NCBI GenBank assembly: GCA_030867875.1
Contig: JAOWCC010000442.1
Span: 1-64,000, forward strand
Length of the DNA stretch: 64,000 nt
Direction: 5' to 3'
Origin: Actinernus sp. WN-2022
Lineage: Eukaryota > Cnidaria > Anthozoa > Actiniaria > Actinernidae
In this document: piece after piece, positions 33,110 through 47,400 of the stretch
Layout: every line of letters begins with the position of its first letter
Position numbering within the stretch: position 1 is the first letter of the stretch
Position numbers and translations under genes: made by a program
The notes under the pieces: model-generated
Seen by the model: only the letters and a program-made list of their open reading frames with translations
Database searches by the model: none
Told to the model about the DNA's origin: nothing

Positions 33110-35327
33110 GGGCATGTTATTTCATTCTCGCTATCCTGTGATTTTCTGCGCTACTTTTCGTTCGTAAAAAATTCCTACGTTTATAATGCAAAGCCCAAAA
33201 GTGTAGATGTTGATCTTTCTTGGTGCCGTATTCAAAAAAGAAGAAGAAAAACACAGCATCATTTAGTTTGGAATAATTTAGTTTGTGAGTAAATTTGGAA
33301 GCGGTACTCAATTCAAGTTCCAAGAAGTTAGAATCATCGAAGACTGAAAGTCCACAAAGAATGAAGCAATAAAGTTTTGTTATCTTCAATCGGCCAAACA
33401 TTTAAAGAGAATTCAATGCACGAAGCTAAGGTTTGCTGGTTTTGTTTCAGCGTGATGAAATTTTTTAGAATGACATAAACAGTCTACTGTGTACATTGGT
33501 GTGGATCGAGCCGTGCGCTTCAGTGGTTTTCTCTGCATGATATTAATTGTTTGCTTTCTGTGGTGCCATTTTTCTGTACTCCTAAGAGAGTGTTTCTCCT
33601 TGAAATTAAGCTGGAATCTACGCTATAGCTAACTAGTTTCTGTAGAAGTATTGTATAGCTTTCTCTGTTCTGCGGCTCGTCTGAAATTTGTAATCGGCCG
33701 AGACTGAACACAACATGAATCGCTCTGATTGGCTAATGTTAATGAGATTACCTTTGGAGGCGGGACTTTTTAGTCAACCGTGAAATGAATCGAAAACCTT
33801 TATCGGGCTGTTTCTCTGGTCTTTTTTTCCGGCCAAAAACAGAACTTTGTTGAAGTCCAGCCTTTTAGCGTTTTGTACAATTTTCCTAAAATTTTCAAGA
33901 GTCGTAGAAAACAGCTGTTTCTAAAATACTGTGTCGGGGAATTTTAAAATTATTTTTCATTCTGGTTTTATGACCTGGTTTGTATAAAAATGGGATGAAA
34001 GACTACTTTTTCGACTTTGAAAAGGGATAAAATCTGTAATACGCAATATATCAAAAAATGCCCGACACAGTATTTGAGTCAATTTAGTTGGGATTCGAAA
34101 GGGCTAATTAAGAAAAAAATTGTTTCAAAGCCTGAAGTGCTGAACTCCTTCTGGCGGACGGAGTCATTTTGCGTAGAAATATAATAATACAACATCTACG
34201 CTCTTAACTTTTGTTCAAAACGGATTAAATATATACTTTCTTCAATTCAAGACCTTTAAAACGGTATATAGTACGTCTATGTGGCTTTAATTCCGACGTT
34301 GCAAGAGCGTTTTTCCGAAATGACACGTTGAACCTTTATCGAGACCTTAAATAGCCTTCGAACCGTTCGAAATCTCTTCGGCACTTATAACAAACCACGC
34401 AAGAAACTCCATCGCACCTCAAAATCGGTGTACCAAGGACCTTCGCCAAACGTTTTGCCAGCTTTTGTTTGAGCGAAGCTTTCCCAGTAAAAAATTACAT
34501 TTTCCCCTACCTAAAATTGTCAAGTTACACATGCATATCCTACATATTTCGTTTGTCTTCATGATTTTCACGGGTGTTTTCTTCATACATGTACATTGTT
34601 GTAGCTTTTCATCGTTCGCACGTGAACACACTGACACAGCGCGCAAAAGCCAGTGTTTGTAAACATGCAATATGACACTTTTTGACAACTTCACATACCA
34701 CGTGAACAAAACCGATTTAGCCAGGTTTATATTTTTAGCTCATTTTATGCATGCCAATCTAATTGGATTATGTTCTAAGCTACGCTCGACGTCAGCTTAA
34801 AGAGGTCTTGCTTCGAGCCTCTGGCATCCAGGGTAACTCCCCATAGTTCGTAATATGATTTTAGCAATAGTACAACTAGTTACACCTTGAAACAATCGTC
34901 TGATGATAAGGAATCGTTTGCACCTGCTAAAATTGTGATCACACCGTCGTGTAAAAAAATTGAGTATAAATTTCGTCTTTGATTTCACTGGTCAATTTCA
35001 CGAAATCAACACTACTTGTTAGTAGCACAATGTGGTGCTTGCAATGCATATTGTAGTTGCACCACAAGTATAAAAAACATGGTGCAATTTCAAATTTTTT
35101 TTTACATATTATTTTGTCCGGGCCCTTTTTGCCTGACACGGCCCATATGTTGTTGCTAGTGGATCAGATCATGTTGTTACTAAACATTAGTGACAACTAC
35201 ATGTAGCAACAGTTGCTAGTGGTACTATTTTCCTCACATTTCAAGCCCTGGCAAGTACATTTGTATGCTTTAGTTTGACTGAGAAATTGGCAGAATTGTA
35301 AGCAAACTGTTTTTATCTGCTTCTTAG
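33110..35327. repeat. Repeat-rich flank upstream of first visible deacetylase exon
   Basis: 33160-33400 is a dispersed repeat related to 43440-43640 (shared TTCTTGGTGCYGTATTCAAA and TTAGAATCATCGAAGAC). 33940-34370 is related to 58640-59230. 34840-35150 is related, in inverse orientation, to 45105-45245 and to 52440-52960 (an end-like motif ATATGGGCCGYGTCAGGCAA). No upstream deacetylase exon was found here. Confidence 0.6.
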
Positions 35328-35466
35328 CTGGTGCTGTGAAGTTAAACAAGCAACAGACGGATGTTGCCATCAACTGGGCAGGAGGTCTACATCATGCCAA
35401 GAAGTCTGAAGCATCTGGATTTTGCTATGTTAATGACATTGTTCTTGCAATCCTTGAGCTTCTCAA
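35328..35466 (+). CDS. HDAC1: HDAC1/2 exon with catalytic His pair
   Basis: Acceptor CTTCTTAG ends at 35327 and donor AA|GTACGT starts at 35467. The first two bases complete a split codon, then [38 protein letters not shown] and LAILELL follow. His-His corresponds to human H140/H141 (charge relay and general base). The exon ends with two bases of the Lys codon completed by the next exon. Confidence 0.95.
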
Positions 35467-38400
35467 GTACGTGACTTATGCACCTACATGTATCAGCAGC
35501 TTCCCTGAGGGGTCGACCCCGGGGCTGACCAGGGGGATTGTAAAAAGACGGAAACAATCTTGATGATTTGCCCCAGGGGTAGGGGAATTGTCTCTTTCAA
35601 AGTCCCCTGGTTACTGTAAGTCTTCCACGACCTACAATCCACCATCATTTTGCACGAAATGAGATTGATGGAGCTGAATTGACTACTGAATCTCGTTACT
35701 AACATTATTTCTATAACATTGAACACTATTTTCAACAGAAAATAGAAATTTATTAACACTTCAATGAACTTCATAGTATCTTTAAGGAACAATACACTTC
35801 AATGTACTTCAGTTAGTAGCTAATAAGGAACAAAACATTGGCTGGTTGGGCTGTCTTTCATAGAGTACAAACCACAAACCTGTAAAATATCCACTAAATG
35901 ATGTTGAAACAGAAAGTTGTAAATTACTAAAGCATGGTTTTAATTGTGCGGTTGTGTTTCAATAGTGATTTTACTTAACCTGTGAAACAGAAACTATTAC
36001 TTAGTTTATACATGTACATGTAGTGCCGTGTAATACCAAGATAAACACAAAAGAGCAAGTCAAGAATATTCGAAATTCTATGCTGGTCTTGGTAGCTTGA
36101 AAGTCTCGGTATATCTCATATCACGCTAAACATGAGAAGAAGAAAAAATCTTTGTTGTTCGTTTCATGACAAAAACAATTTGAACAAATCCACCACCCCA
36201 GTTTTCTAACCCAACAATAAAGTCGAGCATTTCCCCAACCCCAGGGGCAATGTTTGCATTCTATCCTCCTGTATTCTCCCACATACATGTATCTCCATGG
36301 TTAGCCCGGGGGTCGACCCCTCGGGGAAGCCGCTGATAGGTGCATTACATAAGTGATGTAGTGTAAAGATAAACTCTTGTTGGGCATTTTTAACTTGTGG
36401 ATGTATGTACATTGTAAGTGCAGGAACGAGTTATTGGGATGGTTAGGGAAATCGTGTCGCTCGCTCACTCACTCATTAACATGTTAGCAGAATGGAATGC
36501 CAGGAATGCAGATTGACGATACCATCAATATTTAAATAATTAATAATTGAAGGGTGAGAATGAAAACAACTTAAATGATAATTTTGCTTAGCATCGGTCT
36601 TTTCTGTTTTTTACAGTCGCTTCTATTTTTCAAGGTGAATTTTACGAAGATCGTGACCATTCGTGTATGTGAAAATGCTGATTGTAGAAAAAACTTATGT
36701 TTTTAAAAATAAATATAGTTTAGCTTTTTTTCGCCTCGTTTCTATTTTGGCTACTTTTTTTTTTTTCAAGTCTTTCATTGAGGTCCATTCCTGATTTTGT
36801 TTGTTTATTTTACCTGATCTTTCATTGCCTTATTTATTTTTCAAATCCCTTTCACTAATTAAAAATTTTCTTCATCCTGTAGTACACTTCACAAAGAAAA
36901 GTTGTTTAAGTACTTAGGTTTTCACATATTCAGTTATTTTGATTGGAAAGTGGATTTATTGCATGACCGACAGAGTTTAGTCACTAAATGCTGTTTGAAA
37001 CTATAATCTTTCTGAAATCCTCATGAGCTATCCCCGTAGCTAACACAGATTAGACCCTTTGGTTTACCTTGGACTTAAAAGAATTGTGGGTACACAGCAT
37101 AATTTTCGACAGGGAATGCCATAGGGTTTTGTCTTAGAATCTTTTAGAAGTCTCCAGGTGAAGCACAAACAAGGTCCAACACTATTATCTTTAGAAAGCT
37201 AAGACCTTGCAACTTACCAAAATGGCCTTTTTAGCTCCAATTTATTAACAGTTTGCAGTCAAACAGTTCTTTGTTCAACCATGAGTTAAGTCAGCAACTT
37301 AATGATGACAGTGCAACAGCACTTTACACAAAGTCACTCTTTCCAAATGTTAGTCTTCCATTCCAACAAGAATCCCCACTGTTTCAACCATCTCCATTAT
37401 TTTGAAAATGTGGTCAGATTGGATTTGCTTGGAACCGGACGAACTCAAGATCCTTTGTAATAGACTCGTGCTGTGATTGGGTGAATTATATTGGGTGGCC
37501 ACGGTTGAAGTCGTCGCACTGTAAATTGCAAGTGATCAAAAAGCAAAGTTGACTTTCAAGTTTTTCAAATAACAGATCGTTTTCATTCCAACTCCTTCAA
37601 TTATTGTGTCTACATATCAAAGGTTTTCAACATCAAGGTTGAAAGTAATTATAAGTTTGATGATGAATTGAAAAGGTCTTTAGGATCTGTAGGTAGCCTG
37701 CAAATGGTAGTATTAATATTCATAATGTTATCAATATTTCTGAGTGTGTGACTTCAGCAAATCACAAACCAATGTACTCTTCAATGGCTATCACAATATT
37801 AGTACTTTACATTTCATGTGCAATGCTTACTAGTCTTAGTAGTTTTGTTTACTGATTGTGACAATTGAATTCTAGGTATCATCAACGTGTGTTGTACATA
37901 GATATTGACATTCATCATGGAGATGGAGTCGAGGAAGCATTCTACACCACTGATAGGGTGATGACCGTCTCCTTCCACAAATATGGAGAATACTTCCCTG
38001 GGACTGGAGATTTAAGGGTAAGGCTAAAAACCCAGCTTCAGTCGTTGGAAGCCTGATTCAATAATATTGATAGTATTCCAGAATAAGAGTACAATGTAGA
38101 TGGAATAGTCTCTGGAAATCACTGGTTCAGGCGCATTTTGCACTGTGAGCTACAAATACTTGAAGACATGCTAAACTCATTGCCAATAGATTACAGTACA
38201 GCCTGTATGTATGTTAACATTTACACGCGTGTGACGTGTAACGTGTGGCATGAAATTGTTTGTAACCTGCAACTCCATGCAGCACCATCTCTAGATCTTC
38301 GAGCGGTTTCAATTACCAAAGGTTTCCGCCAAAACGTAATAAATTATGCTGAAGGAAACTTTTGATTGTATGTTTCGCATTCACTCTGCAATTAACATAA

Positions 38401-41400
38401 TAAATGTTCAAACGACTTGCCCTAAATGTTCGAACGACTTTTCCTTAGGTTTGAACAATTCAACATCACAAAACTGCAAAAGTTCGATGTGGTTCGTGTG
38501 ATCTCACGCTAATTAACAAACAACAAATTAAAACTGAATGGACTCAAACCATTTTTTGCACCAGGTGGAAACTGTTCAGATACGTAAATGAAGTCAAAAC
38601 TTTCAAAATGTTTGATTCTGTAAGCATCTCTATTTCTAAAAGAAAATTTTAACTGTAGAGAATATTTGGTGCGATTTCAAGGCAAAACAAACACGGAGCC
38701 ATTGATTATTCAAATCATGCAGTTTGCAGAAAATTTCACACTTCTGTGTCACGGAATTCAAGATTCGGACCTCATTACCTTTGAAAACGGATCCACATTA
38801 CATAAAAAGAACTCCAGAATGTTCTGTTTAGTAGACGTGATCATTTGCCAGCAAAGTTGAGAAGCGTTGTGGTGATTGAAACTACAATGCAATAAATTCA
38901 CATTTCCCGCGAAGTTCGCGGCACTCTTTAATTGTTGTGTGAAAAACCAGACAATCAGTCTCCACGGCCGAAAGCACATGTCAACAGAGAATCTTTGTAT
39001 CTCCCAAAACGTTGCTGTTGCTGTGTATTTAAGCGAGCAGTTAAATCATTTTTTAATGGCAGTGTATCGTGCCCGCACACAGTCTGAAATGAATTTGGCT
39101 AGCATTTAGCATTTATGACTAAAACACCGACATTTACAATGTATAGCGCTTCGGTTCCTTGCTATGAACTTAATTTTTGAAAAACATGTAGGAAGAATTG
39201 TCGTAAATCTTTGACAAAGTTTTTAGCTGAGGATTCTACACTTTAGTCCAATGCTAATATGGCTAAGTGTCTAAAACTTTCATTCCCGAACCTATATGTG
39301 TTGAGCTACGTATTCTTCAGCAGTTATTCTCTGGAGTTCAACGAGTTAATGAGGCACTGAGGTGCGTGTAGTTCTGTGCGTGTAGTACACAAAAGTGTGT
39401 GTAATTTCACTCAGTTTGTGTAATTACACTCAGTTAAGTGCAGTACACGTGCGGAATTCTGCGCACGTTACACGCAGTGCTTGTAGCGTTCTGTAGTGCT
39501 TGTAGTGCTCTGTAGTGCTTGTAGCGTTCTGTACTGCTTGTAGTGCTTGTAGCGTTCTGTACTGCTTGTAGTGCTCTGTAGTGCTTGTAGCGTTCTGTGG
39601 TGCTCTGTAGTGCTTGTAGCGTTCTGTAGTGCTTGTAGCGTTCTGTAGTGCTTGCAGCATTCTGTAGTGCTTGTAGCGTTCTGTGGATGTATTTTTGTTG
39701 TAGTGCTTGTAGCGTTCTGTACTGCTTGTAGTGCTCTGTAGTGCTTGTAGCGTTCTGTACTGCTTGTAGTGCTCTGTAGTGCTTGTAGCGTTCTGAACTG
39801 CTTGTAGTGCTCTGTAGTGCTTGTAGCGTTCTGTAGTGCTTGTAGCGTTCTGTAGTGCTTGTAGCGTTCTGTACTGCTTGTAGTGCTTGTAGCGTTCTGT
39901 ACTGCTTGTAGTGCTCTGTAGTGCTTGTAGTGCTTGTAGTGCTTGTAGCGTTCTGTGGTGCTCTGTAGTGCTTGTAGCGTTCTGTAGTGCTTGTAGCGTT
40001 CTGTAGTGCTTGTAGCGTTCTGTGGATGTATTTTTGTAACACGTCAGAGCATTTTCCCATAATCCAGACTTTATATCACTATGTCATATTGAATATTTAC
40101 TTTGGGTAAACTGTCAAACTTGAGAAAATCGAGTTTGACATGAAAGCGAGGCTGAACGTAGCATCGAGTTGGCTTGCAGTGTCCTTTGCAACGTTCTATG
40201 GTAGACACTCATTTTGTAGCGTTTTGTAGTGCACTACAGAAACACTACATGAAAAACCAAATCCTAAAATGTGACTCATATGTGTTGAGCTACGTATTCT
40301 TCAGCAGTTATTCTCTGGAGTTCAACGAGTTAATGAGGCACTGAGGTGCGTGTAGTTCTGTGCGTGTAGTACACAAAAGTGTGTGTAATTTCACTCAGTT
40401 TGTGTAATTACACTCAGTTAAGTGCAGTACACGTGCGGAATTCCGCGCACGTTACACGCAAAATGTGTTAACATACATCCAGGCTGTACTGTAGCTTGGT
40501 GTTAGGTGCCTAATGCTAGGGAATATCGCAACACGACTTCTAGCAAGCCAGGAAGTATCCATGGCAACCCTGCCACAGCCCATTTTGTACCTGTAAAAGC
40601 AGGTCCCCACCAGCTGTAAGCTGTAATTCTCAGCCTGCTATAAGAAATATTATATTTTATTTTTTATTTTTTTCTTAGGACATTGGTGCAGGTAGAGGGA
40701 AGTATTATGCTGTCAACTTTCCCCTGCGTGATGGGATTGAGGATGACTCATATCAACTGATCTTCCAGCCTGTAGGTTGAGAATTTGTAATAATTAGTAC
40801 AATAATTAGGACTCTGACGCCTTACAGGCTAGCGGCCCTAACAAAGTAACAGCCCATAACTAGTTCTGAGTCCGAGTTCCTCTGCCCGCGCAGTCTAAGC
40901 CCGAGATTAGGGGTGGTTACAAAGTATACAGTGTTCAGATTTGTTCGGCTGCGAGATGAGGTTTCTGAAGCTTCTCTGTTAAAAAGGACAGCATACTGTA
41001 TATAACGGTACATGTATGTGTATTAAGTTAGAACTCCCTGTGGTAAAATAATGAAGAGGAGGAAGAACCAAAAGAGAAGAAGAGAAACATGAATGACCCA
41101 TTATTTTCACCCATGGCCCCATCAAAAATGTATGGCACATAAATTGAGAAAGTGAAGGGCCATTGTCTCATCACTTGAACTGGCCTTCCTAATCACTGTA
41201 TGTGTATACCTATGTTTAATATACATGTATATGTTAATGTTGTCATTGCTGCAACAAAAAAGCAGTTTGGTCATTGGCACAACTATGAAATATTCCAAGT
41301 CCTCTGCTTTTACATGTATGTGAAGGTCTAAGATATATAACAGAGCTTTACCTTAACCCTTTCGCACCCGAACCGGCCGTAACCGGCCAATATCAAGCAT

Positions 41401-44400
41401 GTACCTGGAGAAAATTATTGCATCAAACCTAGACATGCTGGAAATACGATGTTGCGATATTATTTCAAGGGATGAATGACTTCAAAGCCACAGCTATAAC
41501 TGGGATCGCTTGACTCTCCCACTTTGGAGAAAAACTCATTTGTTTTGGAGATCGTTTTTCGTTTCTCCGATTTTCACCAATTTTGAGGAGCTGAAAATCG
41601 GCCTACAAAATCCTTCCCATTCGCCCTTGAAATCAAAAGCAAACACAAAATCAGCACTCAGTCGTTACAGTACCTTCTTTAGTCTTTCGAACCACCAGGT
41701 TTGTTTGCACAACACACACATTGCAACTGTGAAGCGTGCTATTCTTAATGCTGCACTTCTCTCCACCATGTTTTCCTGCTCCCACCTCCAATTGCATGCT
41801 GGGTAATCAACAACAAAATGACAAGGGGATACCCCCTCCGGAACTCCTGTAGGTTTTTTTTATAAGTCTTTTACCCCTACAACCTAGAGCGGTGATTTGG
41901 ACTCAAGCCGTTGCTTTAAAGTGACAAAAACACATCCTAATAGGTTGAGCAGGGGGAAAAGACAACCAACTGCAGAATTTCAAGGGTTTCAGTGAAGAAT
42001 TATTTCATGTGTCTCAAAGCAGAAACACAACAGAAAAATCCTGTGAAACCCCTCACATTAAGGCCTACTAAAAGCAAACCAAGTATTTTTAAGCCGTCAT
42101 CAGACTTAATGATGTCCTCTAGCTCTCTTACAGTGGCTTATTTGTCCAAAATTAGAGCATATTTCATTGGAAAACCTACAGAAGAAACCATACTCACCGC
42201 CGCCGAGTCCGTAGAATTCTGCCGAATGGGGAAAGTTTGAGCCCTTGGTTTAAAAAGTCAGCAGTATTTAACTAGCTCGGGCTTGCCAAACTGGAACTGA
42301 GGGGGGAGGGTTGAGTTAGCACTCTGCATTTCACCAATTGAGTCAAATGCGTCTGGGTTCCAAAGGGTTAAAAACCAAAACTTTGGCTACTATTGAAAAA
42401 AAAGGGTTTTGTTGTCACTTTGATTTTTGAAGCTTTAATTTAAAAATGGAACCTAACCCTAGGGTTTTTCAATAGAACACTTTTTCTCTTGAGTCAAGAT
42501 CAGTGTGGTCTATTGAAACTTTCCAGTTTTGTTTGTTTGTTAAATTGTTTTATTTTATTTGATGATCCTGCAGATGGTATCCAAGGTGATGGAGGTCTAC
42601 CAGCCCAATGCAGTGGTCTTACAATGTGGAGCTGACTCATTAGCAGGAGATCGACTGGGATGCTTCAACTTGTCACTCAAAGGTGCGGGATTTCTGGTGC
42701 CTGTTCTGTGCCTATTTTACCATCACTCAAGTTGGTAAATGTCAAACTCAAAGTCGTTAGCTGATGGAAACCTAAGAATAGTGGTCTCTTCATGTTGTTA
42801 GTCAACTTTCTTTGGTGTTGGAATCAGGTTTGTCAATTGTCCTACAATGTACAGGTAGGACAGTAAGATCAACCTTGACATAATTCAGCACTTTTTGCAA
42901 AAACTTTGAATGGAAGGAAACAGAAAGCAATCGGACCAGCGTCCTGTCGTGTTGAATATCTATCAGACATTTTTTGCAAAATGATTGGTCTAACCACCAA
43001 AACCTACATTTTTTGTATGTGCATCACTCAAAATACCCACATTTAAACAAAGGTACACCAACGGGGGGGGGGGGGGGGTGGGGAGTTTGAGAAATTAGGG
43101 AACTTGAAGTACTTGCTTAGGTATGGAAGGGCCAGGCCTAGGTTCGGTTTCCAGCTTTGGGGGTTTCGGTGAGCCCGTAATCCTCTCCCCACTCATGGCT
43201 GGACGTGTGAGCTGAGGCATTGTTGGTTTTAGCCAATCACAAACATGCAGCCATTGAAATCCTGTCACTGAATGTATTTGCATAATTTACATTGTAAATT
43301 TTACATTGTAAAATTGCTGTTCCAAAATGCATTTAAATTTGCTCTGGAAAGTTTGGTTTCAAATAATTCAAGGATTCACACAAAGAAGCAGTAAGAGAGT
43401 TAGTTTTGGGTGAAGACATTTTGTCAGTAAATGCACCGGCTCTGGAAAGTCACAATGTCCAAAAGTGTAAAAGTAGATTGTTCTTGGTGCTGTATTCAAA
43501 AAAGAAGAAGAAAAAGATATTTGGCAGCTGGCGTAAAGTTCTTACATGTAGGACAAACAATATGGCTGGAGGGATATACTGAAGTTCCAAGATGTTAGAA
43601 TCATCGAAGACCAAAAGTCCACAAAGAATAAAGCAATATATTTTAGTTGTTGTTTTTATATTTCAAATTATAGCGTTATTATCGACAATTGCTAAGCAAG
43701 ATTTATATAGCAGGACTATTCACTTGAATGTTTTAATGTTAAGATTATAGAATATCACAGAAAAAAATTATATTGGAGGGCCACAATTTCTTCAGCCCCT
43801 GGCTGTCATGTGTTTTTACCCTTATTAAATAAAGGTTATTATTATTATCTATTCTTTTACAGGTCATGCCCAGTGTGTTGAATATGTTAAGAAGTTTGCA
43901 CTTCCAATGCTTATCCTTGGAGGTGGTGGTTACACCATAAGAAATGTTGCTCGCTGCTGGACCTACGAGACATCTGTTGCTCTGGACAGTGACATTGCTA
44001 ACGAGCTACCGTACAATGATTATTTTGAGTACTTTGGTCCTGATTTCAAGCTGCACATTAGTCCATCCAACATGACAAACCAGAACACACCAGAATACCT
44101 GGAAAAGATCAAGTTAGTCACATGTTTAGCACTTATCCAACACAAACTTTATTATTGTATTTATCCATGTATAATACACACTTTTTTACCCAAAATATGT
44201 CCTTAAAAATCATGATGTGCATTACACATGAATCAATTGCCCTATATCATTATGACGTCAAATCAAAACAATCTATTGTTTAAATGGGAGACAAAACAGC
44301 AACAACACAAAGGAAATCGCTATCAAATGCATTTTGTAGAACGTAGAATAGCAGTAACAGCCACCAAATACGGTAAATATTGTGGGATAAATATTCATAC

Positions 44401-47400
44401 AGCTGATATCTGGAAACCAGACAATTCGAAGTTAAATTTTCCTCAGCAGAGCAGATTTAGTTCAAAATTCTATTGTTCATGTTGATTCTGTCCCCCTCAT
44501 AAACAAGCCGTGATGTCATAATGATATAGGGCAATTCATTGAGCATGATCTCATTTGCATAACAATACGAAACAAAAGTAAAATTCAAACTGGCTCTTTT
44601 ACTTTTAGTCTAACAAGGAATAAGTTTACTTACACTGACTTTCGATCCATGGATAAATCAGGGTCATTCTAGGTGTATCAACATCCTGAAAATTCAGGAC
44701 AATGAACAACAGTCTGTATTGTGGTGTTAGGGTTCTTTGTATTTCAGGGTATTGTTTTGCTGTAGTTCATTGTCGTTGATACACCTAGAATGAGCCAGTT
44801 AAACTACACAATCCACGAAACAAGATTAACCGAAGAAAACTTGTTGTCCATGTGCTTGTTGTGTTCGTTGAGGATATATTTTATACTTTATAGCAGACGT
44901 GCTAAAGCCCACAACAGGTCTTGGAAGCTCTATAATTTTGGAGGCACTGTTTTTACCTGACATTTTCCTTACAAATTGGGGGTGCAGCTTATCAACAAGA
45001 ATATATAGAAAGGGTTGAATAAATTCCAGAAATTAACATTAATTTTTTTTAAAGAAATACTACAAGAAATCAAAGTTCAATTTTATTTACGCTGTTCAAT
45101 TTACATATGGGCCGCGTCAGGCAAAAAGGGCCCAGATGACATAACATGTAAATGTCTTTTGAAATTGTACCATGTTTTTTTGTACTTGTAGTGCGATTAC
45201 AATATGCATTGTGAGCGCCACATTGTGCTACTAACAAGCACAGGAAAAAGTATCAAAAATACATCCATGGGAAAATTTATGGGAATTTATGAATTTCCAT
45301 TGCAAAAACCATCAATAGGAAATCTGAACAGTCCCCATTAATGGTTTTTCAAGAAAACCCATGAATGGAAAATTTCAATTCCCACAGGTGGAAAGTGTTT
45401 AATTACCATGTATGTATTTGTCATTTACAACAATGGATATTTGCAGTTATCCATTATTGGTTTTATCGATTCCCATGAATGCATATTTACCGTATTTACC
45501 CGTGTAGAAGCCACACCTTTTCACCCAAAATTTGCGTTCAAAATCGGGGGTGCGGCTTATCTACGGGAACACCTAGAAAGGAGACCCAACATTAACATAT
45601 ATTTATATACATGTATCATGAACCTTTTATTATGCGACGGTGCGTATATTACAATCAGGTTCAAATCGCATCCGATCGTGTAATATAGCAATTTAAGCAT
45701 TATAATCATTGGGGAAAAAACATGCACTTTCAAAGAGTTAAAGCAAAAACTCTTCTAAGACCCACCTTAGACCTAATATATTAGAATTTCGTGAATATTT
45801 AAACGTGATTAAGCTTATTTACCTTCCAAAACAGGCTGATTCGCAGCGGTTGTCAAAGCATGCATCTATCTTCACAATTTTACACGTGGGAGATTGGCAC
45901 TAGTTAATGAAAATCCAAGATGGCGGACCTGACCTACTTGTGCAAGTATTGTTTCGCCAGAAAACCTTTCTTGCTCTATCGATTAAAGGAAAGCGGTTCC
46001 TTGGAATTGTTGTTAGTTAAGGTTACCGGATACCTTCAGGGTGCGTTCCCATTATAATCATTGGGGAAAAAACATGCACTTTCAAAGAGTTAAAGCAAAA
46101 ACTCTTCTAAGACCCACCTTAGACCTAATATATTAGAATTTCGTGAATATTTAAACGCGATTAAGCTTATTTACCTTCCAAAACAGGCTGATTCGCAGCG
46201 GTTGTCAAAGCATGCATCTATCTTCGCAATTTTACACGTGGGAGATTGGCACTAGTTAATGAAAAATCCAAGATGGCGGACCTGACCTACTTGTGCAAGT
46301 ATTGTTTCGCCAGAAAACCTTTCTTCCTCTAGCGATTAAAGGAAAGCGGTTCCTTGGAATTGTTGTTAGTTAAGGTTACCGGATACCTTCAGGGTGCGTT
46401 TCCAGTCGAAATTATGTAGCGCCTCAAAGAAACATCGTAGATAAATCATCCATGTATCATTTTAAAGCTTATAAAATTGGCTACAAGAATACATAAAAAG
46501 TTTTGAGTTCTTTGAAAATCTCGAATTTCCGCCATCCCGTTTCTCCGATCTAGTGAGATGGCTTTCAGAAGCTCCGACTCCGAAAATATTTTAAAGTTTT
46601 AAAATCTGTTTGCTTTGTCGCATTTCGGAGGAATCGTATTACAAAAGGGTGTCGGGAATTTCAAAATTCGATTTAGTTCAAAAGTTATCATGCTCTCCGT
46701 GAAAAGACGAAAAATAATCAGAGTAGATTTGCGGAAAACGCCGTCAAGAGCTCTATTTTAGAATTTTCCAATTCCCCGACACCCTTTTGCAGCGGAGATA
46801 TCAATTGACATTTTGTGAAAATTTCAAACAAATCGACTAAATTCCTCTCGAGTGGGAGCTTTTTTAAAACTCTATTTTGGTTGAAAATCGAAAGCGTAGA
46901 AAATAGCATTTTAGAAAATCTAGCCGTCTCCAACAATTGGTGTCATCTAACCTGACATATGTTGCACATGTGTAACACATGTGAGATATAATTTTGCAAT
47001 TTTCCCTACTTTCTTTGCACATGTGTACACATGTGCATTAATGTGTGTAATACATGTGCAACTTATCACACATGTGTAACACATGTGTAGTGGAACGTGT
47101 AATACAAATGTACATATGTATAATCACACATGTGTAACACATGTGTAGTGGAACATGTGTAATATAAATACATAAATTATGTATAATCACACATGTGTAA
47201 CACATGTGTAGTGGAACATGTGTAATACATATATTTAGGAACTCTTGTATAACATCCCTCTTGTATAACATCCTTTGTAATCTATTAAGTCCCTGGCGGC
47301 TATTCATCAGGATTCTATGGTTTACATTTCCATCAGAAAAAAGGAGGGAAAATAGTAATTTAATATTCCATCTTAACTGAATTGCACCCTGACTCCTGAT

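Noticed and set aside
39434..40060. 208-codon minus-strand frame rich in [16 protein letters not shown]
   Set aside because: Entirely inside the minisatellite; composition follows the ~20-bp unit.
41510..41806. Frame inside the TTAA-flanked element as a transposase
   Set aside because: No DDE/DDD-type motif, only 98 codons, and the frame is broken in the copy at 63.4 kb.
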